Positions 1 to 6,209 of a stretch of DNA of 9,099 bases are shown here, piece after piece; the first letter of the stretch is position 1; every line of letters begins with the position of its first letter. The position numbers and the translations under genes were made by a program. The stretch is from CAIUVD01 sp044338255 (GTDB lineage Bacteria; Planctomycetota; UBA11346): the NCBI GenBank assembly GCA_044338255.1, contig JBIILZ010000138.1:1-9099 (forward strand), given 5' to 3'. The notes beneath the pieces were generated by a model. It worked only from the letters and a program-made list of their open reading frames with translations, did not search any database and was not told the DNA's origin.

Positions 1-188
1 GTGCGCGACGAGAGATGTCCATGCAGTCGCCAAAATTTACTGCAGGCTACATACAAGTGAAATATCCCTGATTTTTCAAGCTGTTTCACACATCGTTGTT
101 ATCGCAATGCCATTGGGTGGGCGCCGCCCTGCTGGCTGAAACCTGGTCGAGGGCCTGATGTCTGCCGACGACCTCGCTTCATTCGTTC

Positions 189-1157
189 TCAGCCACCGTC
201 GGCGCTGTGCGCCGTCCACCAAGTGAAGCCGCGTTCGATGGCGGCCGTGCGGCGCAATGGATCGGCGCTGCTGTCGAATCCGAAATCCTGGCCGGTCATG
301 TGAGTGATGACTTTCGACAGGTCATTGCCGGCGAGATTGGCTTCGAGCGCGAACAGTAGGAAGGGGATCGCGGGACGGTAGCCGAGGCTGGCGATGGCCT
401 CAGCGGCGTAGCGGCGCACGTCCGGATCGGGATCGGAGAGGGCGTTTTGCAGCACCGGGCCATTCGCCTTGTCGCCGAGCTTGCCGAGCCCGATAGCGCA
501 CATGCGGCGGACGACGGCGCGTGGATGGCGTTCGAGGCCGGCGATGAGCAAGGGCGCGGCATCGGCCTGCTTGAGCGTGCCGAGGTTGGTCAAGGCCGCG
601 AGGTGCGGAGTTTCGTCGCTGTCCTTGGCGCGCTGGGCATGATCGGCGGCGCTGGCTTTATTCAACGACCCCAGGGCATTGTAGGCCGCCAGACGGACGT
701 CTTCGTTGCCGTTGACGGTGAGCTTGTGCAAGGCGGGGATTGCCGACGGCTCACCGGCGGTGCCCAGGGCCAGGGCGGCGGCGAGCAGGTCTTCACGACT
801 GTGCTGCGGCTGCTCAAGGAAATTGAGGATGCTGAGCACCGCCTGGGGATCGTGCAGTTCGCCGAGTGCGCGCAGGGCTTCGCTGCGGGTCTCCTGAGTG
901 GAGGCTGAGAAAGTGGAGGCTGAGACAGTGGAGGCTGAGAGAGTGGAGGCTGAGAGCGCAGCATTGAGGGTCTGGATGTGGTTCTGATAGGCGATGCTGG
1001 CGACGCGCGCGGCGGCGAGGAGCTCTCCATCGCTGGGCAGGGCCTCGGCTGCGACCCCGAGACTAGCGCTCAGCAGGCAGGCGATCGCCAAGCGTTGGGC
1101 GAGGCTCTGAGCCTGGCGGTGCGTGGAGTACGGAAGCGAGGACGGGGCACGCAGCAT
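189..1157 (-). CDS. Secreted HEAT-repeat protein
   Basis: Predicted 322-residue exported protein built mainly of HEAT/armadillo-type helical repeats, so probably a protein-binding scaffold rather than an enzyme; its partner is unknown. Residues 1-37 look like a signal peptide: arginines in the n-region, a hydrophobic stretch LAIACLLSASLG, and a cleavage site after VAA. HEAT-like helix pairs follow at about 90-270, for example EALRALGELHDPQAV, VRLAAYNALGSL and VRRYAAEAIASLG. The C-terminus contains TGQDFGFD and an AIERGFTWW segment, a tail I associate with planctomycete and verrucomicrobial HEAT proteins. I chose the ATG at 1157 because an AGGGTGG Shine-Dalgarno-like stretch lies just upstream and the signal peptide then begins properly. 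The frame stays open to a GTG at 1241, but that start would lie in the rplM terminator. Residues 69-87 are a SAST-type repeat encoded by a 15-bp tandem array. Sure of the repeat class, not of the function. Confidence 0.8.
   Translation of the reverse strand: MLRAPSSLPYSTHRQAQSLAQRLAIACLLSASLGVAAEALPSDGELLAAARVASIAYQNHIQTLNAALSASTLSASTVSASTFSASTQETRSEALRALGELHDPQAVLSILNFLEQPQHSREDLLAAALALGTAGEPSAIPALHKLTVNGNEDVRLAAYNALGSLNKASAADHAQRAKDSDETPHLAALTNLGTLKQADAAPLLIAGLERHPRAVVRRMCAIGLGKLGDKANGPVLQNALSDPDPDVRRYAAEAIASLGYRPAIPFLLFALEANLAGNDLSKVITHMTGQDFGFDSSADPLRRTAAIERGFTWWTAHSADGG
898..957. repeat. 15-bp tandem repeat, four copies, inside the HEAT gene
   Basis: Four contiguous copies of a 15-bp unit read on the plus strand as gtggaggctgag plus a variable triplet (aaa, aca, aga, agc). 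The twelve core bases are identical in all copies. On the coding strand they give SAST-type pentapeptides differing in one residue (L, V, F). They form a small, serine/threonine-rich flexible linker between the N-terminal region and the first HEAT repeat. The unit length keeps the reading frame, so copy number can change without breaking the gene. Confidence 0.95.
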
Positions 1158-1232
1158 AGGCGGCCACCCTAGGGCGGTGTGCCGCCGGTGCAGTCCCTGG
1201 CGGCGAGCCAGGTGGCGCGGTGTATCAGCCTG

Positions 1233-1268
1233 AAAAAACACACCCTCTGAGGAATTCCTCAGAGGGTG
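1233..1268 (-). terminator. Intrinsic terminator after rplM
   Basis: Bases 1241-1268 form a perfect 28-bp palindrome: a 12-bp stem starting caccctctgagg and an aatt loop. Read on the minus strand it is followed two bases later by six uridines (the a-run at 1233-1238). This is a canonical Rho-independent terminator placed 45 bases after the rplM stop, and it separates the rpoZ-rplM unit from the HEAT-protein gene downstream. On the plus strand there is no T-run after the hairpin, so it should work in one direction only. Confidence 0.93.
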
Positions 1269-1312
1269 CGGTAGTTTCCGTGTGGCGTTGCCCGGAGGCG
1301 ACGTCGTCGGGT

Positions 1313-1738
1313 TTACAGAGGCTTGGGCGACTGCGAAACGTGGGGGTGGGCCGAGCCCTTGTAGACCTTCAGGCGCTTGAGCATGTGGCTGCCCTGGATG
1401 GTCTTGGGGAGCATGCGCTTGACGGCGAGCTCAAGAACCTGTTCAGGCTTCTTGGTCATCATCGTCTCGAGGGGGATCTCTTTCAGTCCGCCCATGTAGC
1501 CGGAGTGGAACTTGTAGATCTTGTCGCTGGTCTTCTTGCCGGTGACGACCACCGACTCGATGTCGGTGACGACGACGAAGGCGCCGCTGTCGACATTCGG
1601 AGTCCAGTTGGCCTTGGTCTTGCCCATCAGGGCGACCGCAACGCGCACGGCGACGTCGCCGAGGATCTTGCCTTTGGCCGAGGCGATGAGCCAGTCGCGA
1701 TTGACGGCTTCCTGCTTGAGATAAGTAGTCTGATTCAT
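1313..1738 (-). CDS. rplM: 50S ribosomal protein L13
   Basis: The 141-residue product matches the usual L13 length (about 142 in E. coli). L13 is an early-assembly protein of the large ribosomal subunit that binds 23S rRNA. Family signatures are visible: RDWLIASAKGKILGDVA near the N-terminus, GKTKANWTPNVDSGAFVVV around residues 39-57, the HSGYMGGLKEIPLE segment around 78-91, a lysine-rich stretch through AVKRMLPK, and the C-terminal VYKGSAHPHVSQSP. The ATG at 1738 starts exactly where L13 proteins begin; the upstream Shine-Dalgarno is weak (ggaag, about 10 bases away). It lies 64 bases after the omega-like gene on the same strand and is probably co-transcribed with it. The usual downstream partner rpsI is absent: a strong terminator follows instead. 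Confidence 0.97.
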   Translation of the reverse strand: MNQTTYLKQEAVNRDWLIASAKGKILGDVAVRVAVALMGKTKANWTPNVDSGAFVVVTDIESVVVTGKKTSDKIYKFHSGYMGGLKEIPLETMMTKKPEQVLELAVKRMLPKTIQGSHMLKRLKVYKGSAHPHVSQSPKPL

Positions 1739-1752
1739 GATCGGTGCGCTTC

Positions 1753-1791
1753 CAAGTCTCTAGGACAAGTTTCTGGGGCAAGTTTCTGGGA
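1753..1791. repeat. 13-bp imperfect tandem repeat, three copies, rpoZ-rplM gap
   Basis: Three adjacent 13-bp units beginning caagt lie at 1753-1765, 1766-1778 and 1779-1791. The second and third differ only at the last base; the first has a few substitutions (caagtctctagga). They fill most of the 64-base gap between the omega-like gene and rplM, within the 5' region of the rplM message. They could be a simple duplication product or a translation-control element; nothing in the sequence decides this. Confidence 0.85.
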
Positions 1792-1802
1792 CGATTGCGG
1801 GA

Positions 1803-2021
1803 TTAGCCCGCGTGCTTGATGAAAAGAAATCCGGCTTCGATTTCCGACACGATCAGGTCGATCTTGTCGTAATGGCCAAAGCTGCCGGTGATAACTGGTT
1901 GAACCATGGGTGGCTCGCCGTTGTTGAGTTCCTTCATCCGGCGGTTGATGATGGTCACGAAATTATAGTAGCCTCCAACCTTGAAGATGGCGTCGGCGTA
2001 CTGCGTATTGACCAATGACAT
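1803..2021 (-). CDS. rpoZ: Probable RNA polymerase omega subunit
   Basis: Small 72-residue protein that resembles bacterial omega, the RNA polymerase subunit that clamps the C-terminal part of beta-prime and assists assembly. The match lies in pattern and order: an N-terminal segment YADAIFKVGGYYNFVTIINR (compare the usual kig.rf.lV.iaarRarq) with RR at 27-28, then an E-I-E-A-G segment near residues 60-64 equivalent to the EIeeG helix. Omega is short and diverges quickly, so this rests on pattern matching rather than a search. The ATG at 2021 has a gagg Shine-Dalgarno about eight bases upstream. It leads a probable two-gene transcript with rplM, a sensible context for a transcription/translation subunit. 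An uncharacterised small protein is the alternative. Confidence 0.72.
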   Translation of the reverse strand: MSLVNTQYADAIFKVGGYYNFVTIINRRMKELNNGEPPMVQPVITGSFGHYDKIDLIVSEIEAGFLFIKHAG

Positions 2022-2047
2022 GCGGAATCCTCAAAAACGGGGCAACA

Positions 2048-2075
2048 CCTATATCGGGTAGACCACACTGGTCAA
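2048..2075 (-). promoter_or_regulatory. Candidate sigma70-type promoter for rpoZ-rplM
   Basis: On the minus strand a TTGACC box (2070-2075) is followed after 16 bases by TATAGG (2048-2053). The match to consensus is 5/6 and 4/6. Transcription would begin near 2041, leaving a leader of about 20 bases before the ATG at 2021 with its gagg ribosome site. This is prediction from base pattern only. The same 119-base gap must also hold the promoter for ilvE on the other strand, for which I see no convincing boxes. Confidence 0.5.
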
Positions 2076-2140
2076 CCACAACCGGCTGGATTTGCGAGGG
2101 GTGGTCCCTAGCCTCCTCTACCCCGTAACGCGGAGCTATC

Positions 2141-3064
2141 GTGAGCCAGTCTGCACCCCCCGTCAACAACTCCCTCGCGTACCTCAATGGCGAGTGGAAG
2201 CCACTCACCGAGTGCGTGCTGCCGGTGAACACCCATGCTCTGCAGTACGGAACCGGTTGTTTTGAGGGGATTCGCGGCTATTGGGACGGTAAGAGGATCA
2301 ATCTGCTGTTCCTTAGCGAGCACTACCAGCGCCTCTCGCGCAATGCACGCATGCTCTTGATGCAGGCCCCGTCGGTCGAGGAGATGACTGCGATTGCGCA
2401 TGAGATCGTCGCCCGCAACCGTCCGACTGCCAACATCTACCTGCGTCCGGTGGTCTACAAGAAGGGCACCAACATGGGGCCGGTGCTGCTCAACGTCGCC
2501 GACGGCTTCATGACCTACATGCAGTTTCTCGGCGACTATCTGGATACGAGCAAGGGCTTGAGCGTGTGCGTGTCGTCGTGGTGCCGGCTCTCCGACAACA
2601 CCATCCCCACCCGCACCAAGGCCACCGGCGGCTACCTCAACAGCGCCCTCGCCAAGTCCGAGGCGGTGATGAACGGCTACGATGAGGCGATCTTCCTCAA
2701 CGATCGTGGGCAGGTCTGCGAAGGCTCGGCGGAGAACATCTTCATCGTCCGCGATGGCCAGCTGCATACGCCGGATCGTACCGCCGATATCCTTGAGGGC
2801 ATCACTCGCCGCGGGATCTTCGCCCTCGCCAAGGACCTCGGCATCGGCGTCATCGAACGGCCGATCGCACGCACCGAGCTCTACCTCAGTGATGAGGTGT
2901 TCCTGGTCGGCACCGGCTGCCAGGTGAGCTACGTGCGCGCCATCGATCAGCGCGTGATCGGCGACGGCGCGCGCGGGCCGTTGACGACGCGCATCCAGCA
3001 GGCCTACGAAGACGCCGTGTACGGCCGCAACCCCGCTTATGCGAGCTGGCTGTCGCCAGTCTGA
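2141..3064 (+). CDS. ilvE: Branched-chain amino acid aminotransferase
   Basis: A 307-residue fold-type IV PLP aminotransferase. It reversibly transfers the amino group between glutamate and the 2-oxo acids of leucine, isoleucine and valine, the last step of their synthesis, in the cytoplasm. Visible landmarks are HALQYGTGCFEGIRGY (32-47), YLRPVVYKKG (100-109), NTIPTRTKATGGYLNSA with the Schiff-base lysine at K160, CEGSAENIFIV with the cofactor-binding glutamate E194, and VFLVGTGCQVSYV near the C-terminus. Length and order fit the E. coli IlvE class (about 309 residues) rather than D-amino acid transaminase or aminodeoxychorismate lyase. The start is GTG at 2141, supported by GGAG at 2132-2135, five bases upstream. 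It stands alone, divergent from rpoZ and convergent with the araC-type gene, whose stop is only 13 bases away; no terminator is visible in that gap. Confidence 0.95.
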   Translation: MSQSAPPVNNSLAYLNGEWKPLTECVLPVNTHALQYGTGCFEGIRGYWDGKRINLLFLSEHYQRLSRNARMLLMQAPSVEEMTAIAHEIVARNRPTANIYLRPVVYKKGTNMGPVLLNVADGFMTYMQFLGDYLDTSKGLSVCVSSWCRLSDNTIPTRTKATGGYLNSALAKSEAVMNGYDEAIFLNDRGQVCEGSAENIFIVRDGQLHTPDRTADILEGITRRGIFALAKDLGIGVIERPIARTELYLSDEVFLVGTGCQVSYVRAIDQRVIGDGARGPLTTRIQQAYEDAVYGRNPAYASWLSPV

Positions 3065-3077
3065 GGGCCTCGTTCAG

Positions 3078-3992
3078 CTACCATTGGATCCATGCTTCGG
3101 CTTGGATATCGGCGGGTTTCATCGGTAATTGTTTGCGATAATCGCTCGGCGTCTGGGCGAACAGGCCGCGGAAGCGGCGGGCGAAGTAATTGCCATCCGG
3201 CCAGCCGACTTCGGCCCCGATCGAGGCCACCGTGCGATCGGTGGTCAGCAGCAGAATCGCCGCCCGTTCGCCGCGGCTGCGCGCCAGCCAAGCCATCGGC
3301 GACATGCCGGTGTGTTTGCGCAGCAGGCGCACCAGGTAGCTGCGGTCGAGGCCGGTGTGCTCGGTCAGGTCTTCGAGCGACCAGTTGCGCGCCAAGTCGG
3401 CGCTGAGCAGGGCGATGACCTGGGTCACCGCCGGATGGGGGGTGTGCAACTTGCCGAGGCCGGTCACCGAACCGCGTCCGAGCTCGCCGAGGAACAGCAG
3501 CAGTTGGCCGATGAGGTCGATGCGGCGCAGCTCCGGGGCCTCGCGCTGCAGTCCGAGGATGACGTCGAGCAGTTCTAGGCAGCGCTGCACGCTGGCGCTC
3601 GGCAGGTGCACGGTGGCGGTGTCGCCAAGGGTCAGGCCGAGCAGCGGTCCGAGGATCGGGTCATCGTGCAGCCAGCCCAGCGGACCGCTGATCAGCGTCG
3701 TCCCCAGGGTGCAGTTGGCGAGGCACAGGTGACGGCATTTCTCGTAGGCATGCCAGGCTCCCGGGCGGACGATGAAGACGTCCCCGGGCTGCACCGTGAC
3801 GGTGCCGTGGATGGTCCGATGCAGGCCCTTGCCGCTGACTACTAGGGCGATTTCGAGAAAATCGTGCTGATGCAGGGGTGTGTCACCTTCGTGCTGCGGA
3901 CGATTGACGTGGATCGGCGCGCCGACGCGCGGAAAAAGACTCTTTAAACTCAGAAGCTCGGGAGTCGTGAGCATAGCCTCCAGCCCATCCAT
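3078..3992 (-). CDS. AraC-family transcriptional regulator, RhaS-like
   Basis: A 304-residue regulator with an N-terminal cupin sugar-sensing domain and a C-terminal AraC double helix-turn-helix. The cupin half shows HQHDFLEIALVVSG (41-54), VQPGDVFIVRPGAWHAY (67-83) and a following beta-rich stretch. The DNA-binding half shows SLEDLTEHTGLDRSYLVRLL (205-224) and TVASIGAEVGWPDGNYFARR (254-273), ending in the family signature FAQTPSDYRK. It is divergent from the rhamnose isomerase gene, the classic arrangement for a pathway activator, so I infer that it senses L-rhamnose (or a derivative) and activates that operon. Start choice is uncertain: ATG at 3992 has no clear Shine-Dalgarno, and ATG at 3974 (six residues shorter) has GGAGG only two bases upstream. 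An open frame continues on the same strand far into the rhamnose isomerase gene, but that is antisense shadow. Confidence 0.9.
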   Translation of the reverse strand: MDGLEAMLTTPELLSLKSLFPRVGAPIHVNRPQHEGDTPLHQHDFLEIALVVSGKGLHRTIHGTVTVQPGDVFIVRPGAWHAYEKCRHLCLANCTLGTTLISGPLGWLHDDPILGPLLGLTLGDTATVHLPSASVQRCLELLDVILGLQREAPELRRIDLIGQLLLFLGELGRGSVTGLGKLHTPHPAVTQVIALLSADLARNWSLEDLTEHTGLDRSYLVRLLRKHTGMSPMAWLARSRGERAAILLLTTDRTVASIGAEVGWPDGNYFARRFRGLFAQTPSDYRKQLPMKPADIQAEAWIQW

Positions 3993-4028
3993 CGGGAAGA
4001 AAAAGTCAATTTTGTGCGAGGGTGAGAC

Positions 4029-4047
4029 GTGCAGTCGACGGATGCAC
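4029..4047. promoter_or_regulatory. Possible operator in the araC/rhaI divergent gap
   Basis: The 129-base gap between the regulator and the isomerase gene contains an interrupted inverted repeat, gtgca(9)tgcac, centred about 85 bases before the isomerase ATG. AraC-family proteins more often bind direct repeats, so this may be chance. I see no convincing -35/-10 pair for the plus-strand operon in this gap, which would fit an activator-dependent promoter. Weak evidence. Confidence 0.25.
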
Positions 4048-4121
4048 CGGGCTTCTCGGCGTGTAGCCTGGGAACAGTCTCGTAACCGTCGTTGGATTCC
4101 ACCTTCGCGAAAGAACGTCCC

Positions 4122-5333
4122 ATGGACAAAGCCACTCTCTTTTCCCGTCTGAAGACCCAGCAGGTCGAGACCCCGTCGTGGGGCTTCGCCGGCAGCGGCA
4201 CGCGCTTCGGCAAATTTCCCCAGCCGTGGGCGGCAGTGTCGCTCGAAGAGAAGCTCGCCGACGCCGGCATCGCCCACAAGCACACCGGCATCCTGCCCAA
4301 GGTCGCCCTGCACATCCCCTGGGACAAGCCGACCTCCGGCATGAAGGACTGGAAGGGCGTCGCGGCCTTCGCCGCCCAGCACGGCGTGGCCATCGGCGCG
4401 ATCAATCCCAACGTCTTCCAGGATGCCGATTACCAGTTCGGCTCGTTCTGCCATCCCCACGAACGGGTGCGCGCCAAGGCTCTCGAGCATCACCTCGAAT
4501 GCGTCGAGATCGCCAAGGCCACCGGCTCCAAGGGCATCAGCTTGTGGTACGCTGACGGCACCAACTACCCCGGCCAGGACTCCTTCCGTGAGCGCCGCCA
4601 GCGCATGTTCGCCTCGTTCCAGAAGCTCTACCAGGCCCTCGCCCCGGACATGCGCCTGTTGATGGAATACAAATTCTACGAACCGGCCTGGTACCACACC
4701 GATCTCGCCGACTGGGGCGCCGCCTCGCTGATGTGCAAGAAGCTCGGACCACAGGCGACGGTGCTGGTCGATACCGGCCACCACGCCCTCGGCACCAACA
4801 TCGAATGGATCGTCGCTTCGCTGCTCGATGAAGGCATCCTCGGCGGCTTCCACTTCAACAGCCGCAAGTACGGCGACGACGATCTCACCGTCGGCTCGAT
4901 CAATCCCCATGAGCTTTTCCTGATCTACAACGAACTGGTCGATGCCGAAGAAGAAGGCCAGGCCACCGTCGCCGGGCGCTGCGCCAGCCAGATCGCCTAC
5001 ATGTTCGATCAGTGCCATGCTTACAAGAATACCATCGAGGCCACCATCCAGTCGGCGATCGCCGTCCAGGAATCCTACGCCAAGGCCCTGCTCGTCGATC
5101 GCGCGGCGCTGAAGCAGTTCCGCTACAACTGCGACGTCAGCGGTGCCGAAGAGGTCCTCAAGGAGGCCTACAACACCGACGTCCGGCCGTTGCTGAAGGA
5201 GCTGCGCGAAAGCCAGGGCATCGACCCCAATCCGATCGCGGCCTTCCGTCGCAGCGGCTATGCCGAAAAGGTCACCGCCGAGCGCACCGCGCGCTATGGC
5301 GCCAAGGCCGCTGGCGGCGGAGGCTTCCAATGA
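4122..5333 (+). CDS. rhaI: L-rhamnose isomerase, Pseudomonas stutzeri type
   Basis: A 403-residue TIM-barrel aldose-ketose isomerase, the first step of phosphorylative L-rhamnose catabolism: L-rhamnose to L-rhamnulose in the cytoplasm. It belongs to the RhaI (P. stutzeri/Rhizobium) type rather than the E. coli RhaA type. The divalent-metal site is readable: E182 in LLMEYKFYEP, D217 and H220 in VLVDTGHHALG, H244 in GGFHFNSRKYGDDD with D252/D254, and probably D296 in YMFDQCH. The first residues lie at a constant offset from the P. stutzeri enzyme's known ligands as I remember them. The WGFAGSGTRF and GSFCHPHERVR segments also fit. ATG at 4122 is preferred; an in-frame TTG at 4092 would add ten residues without a ribosome site, though the Shine-Dalgarno for 4122 is itself weak (gaaagaac). 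The stop overlaps the next start as ATGA, implying translational coupling. Confidence 0.94.
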   Translation: MDKATLFSRLKTQQVETPSWGFAGSGTRFGKFPQPWAAVSLEEKLADAGIAHKHTGILPKVALHIPWDKPTSGMKDWKGVAAFAAQHGVAIGAINPNVFQDADYQFGSFCHPHERVRAKALEHHLECVEIAKATGSKGISLWYADGTNYPGQDSFRERRQRMFASFQKLYQALAPDMRLLMEYKFYEPAWYHTDLADWGAASLMCKKLGPQATVLVDTGHHALGTNIEWIVASLLDEGILGGFHFNSRKYGDDDLTVGSINPHELFLIYNELVDAEEEGQATVAGRCASQIAYMFDQCHAYKNTIEATIQSAIAVQESYAKALLVDRAALKQFRYNCDVSGAEEVLKEAYNTDVRPLLKELRESQGIDPNPIAAFRRSGYAEKVTAERTARYGAKAAGGGGFQ

Positions 5334-6091
5334 GCGCTATCGACGAACTGGTGGCGATGTCCAATCGCCTCGGCGAGCCGAGCTTTGACGCGGTGATCCT
5401 CGGCGAGGGCAACACCTCGACGCGCGTCGATGAGCAGACCTTTCTGGTCAAAGGCTCGGGCTGCCAGCTGCAGACCATGACCGCCGGTGATTTCGTGCAT
5501 CTGCGCTTTGCCGACCTGCTGCCCTTGCTGAACCGCGCCAGCGTCAGCGAGGCCGAGCTGAGTGCCGCCTATGAGGCGGCGAAGGTCGACCCGACGCAGA
5601 AGAAACGGCCCTCGGTCGAGGCCTTGTTCCATGCCCTGTGTCTGCAGTTGCCGGGCGTCAATTACGTCGCCCACAGCCATGCCACGGCGGTCAACGGTCT
5701 GACCTGCGGCAAGGGCTGGCCGGGGACTCTCGCTGGACGCATGTGCCCCGACGAGGCCGTGGTCATGGGTCCGGATTCGGTGTTCGTGCCCTACGTCGAT
5801 CCGGGCGTGATCCTGGCTAAGGCCATCGCCGATGGTATCGCCGCCTATCGCGCGCAGTGGCAGGCCGTGCCCAAGGTCATCTACATGCAGAACCACGGCG
5901 TGATCGCCCTGGGAGCGACGGCGCAGGAAGCCCTCAACGTCACCGCCATGGCCATCAAGGCGGCGCGTATGCGCGCCATCGTGTTGGCTTCTGGCGGCGG
6001 CCTGGCGCTGCTCGATCGCGCCACGGTCTTGCACCTCCTCGGCCGACCGGACGAGAAATATCGTCAGCAGGCGCTGGGTCTGCGCGTCTGA
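5330..6091 (+). CDS. Class II aldolase, probable rhamnulose-1-phosphate aldolase
   Basis: A 253-residue class II aldolase/adducin-type protein. By context it cleaves L-rhamnulose-1-phosphate to dihydroxyacetone phosphate and L-lactaldehyde. Motifs in order: GEGNTST (25-31), the phosphate-binding KGSG (41-44), RPSVE with the likely catalytic glutamate E97, AHSHATAVN with zinc ligands H115 and H117, and YMQNHGVIALG with the third zinc ligand H189. The zinc site looks intact. It starts within the isomerase stop (ATGA) and has GGAGG at 5319-5323 six bases upstream, so expression is coupled to the isomerase. It is shorter than E. coli RhaD (about 274 residues) and lacks the dehydrogenase half of the RhaEW fusion often found beside this isomerase type. 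L-fuculose-phosphate aldolase or another class II aldolase is possible; operon position between isomerase and kinase favours the rhamnose role. Confidence 0.85.
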   Translation: MSAIDELVAMSNRLGEPSFDAVILGEGNTSTRVDEQTFLVKGSGCQLQTMTAGDFVHLRFADLLPLLNRASVSEAELSAAYEAAKVDPTQKKRPSVEALFHALCLQLPGVNYVAHSHATAVNGLTCGKGWPGTLAGRMCPDEAVVMGPDSVFVPYVDPGVILAKAIADGIAAYRAQWQAVPKVIYMQNHGVIALGATAQEALNVTAMAIKAARMRAIVLASGGGLALLDRATVLHLLGRPDEKYRQQALGLRV

Positions 6092-6117
6092 GTTGCAAGT
6101 AAGGAGCGCGGGTCCTT

Positions 6118-6168
6118 GCGGATCCTCTGGGGGCGCGGGCGAGTCGCCCGCGCCCCCAGAGGATCCGC
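6118..6168. repeat. Perfect 25-bp inverted repeat between aldolase and kinase genes
   Basis: Arms at 6118-6142 and 6144-6168 are exact reverse complements around a single central base (6143). Each arm starts or ends gcggatcctctggg and has a GC-only inner part. In RNA it would form an extremely stable hairpin with a 3-5 base loop, placed 26 bases after the aldolase stop and 41 before the kinase ATG. No T-run follows on either strand, so it is not a canonical intrinsic terminator. A second, weaker stem (aagga/tcctt with flanking gcaag/cttgc, about 6095-6119) overlaps the base of the left arm. It may be a dispersed intergenic palindrome (REP/MITE-like) or an mRNA-stability or attenuation element that separates expression of the two genes. 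Confidence 0.93.
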
Positions 6169-6209
6169 GGTTCGCGCTGCGTTTGTGTATCGATAACAAG
6201 GACCTGTCT

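Noticed and set aside
57..89. gtgaaa/tttcac inverted repeat with 21-base spacer near the left edge
   Set aside because: Six-base arms with a long loop are expected by chance; no T-run or nearby gene start supports an operator or terminator.
1158..1241. GTG start at 1241 for the HEAT protein
   Set aside because: It lies at the edge of the rplM terminator hairpin, has no ribosome site, and pushes the signal peptide 28 residues inward.
5012..5329. Upstream extension of the aldolase frame by 106 residues
   Set aside because: It overlaps the isomerase gene in another frame, is arginine/glycine-rich without motifs, and the ATG at 5330 has a good ribosome site and matches the family start.
3993..5330. 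Long minus-strand open frame continuous with the AraC-type gene, opposite the isomerase gene
   Set aside because: It is antisense to a clearly conserved rhamnose isomerase. Its composition is the mirror of that gene (valine/glycine/alanine-rich, no family motif), and the regulator's own domain structure begins only at about 3992.
6118..6168. Palindrome as a classical intrinsic terminator
   Set aside because: No T-run follows the hairpin on either strand, and the next gene of the same pathway lies directly downstream.
6093..6209. 39-residue N-terminal extension of rhamnulokinase
   Set aside because: It would translate the palindrome and place the ATP loop far from the N-terminus; ATG 6210 has AAGGA at proper spacing.
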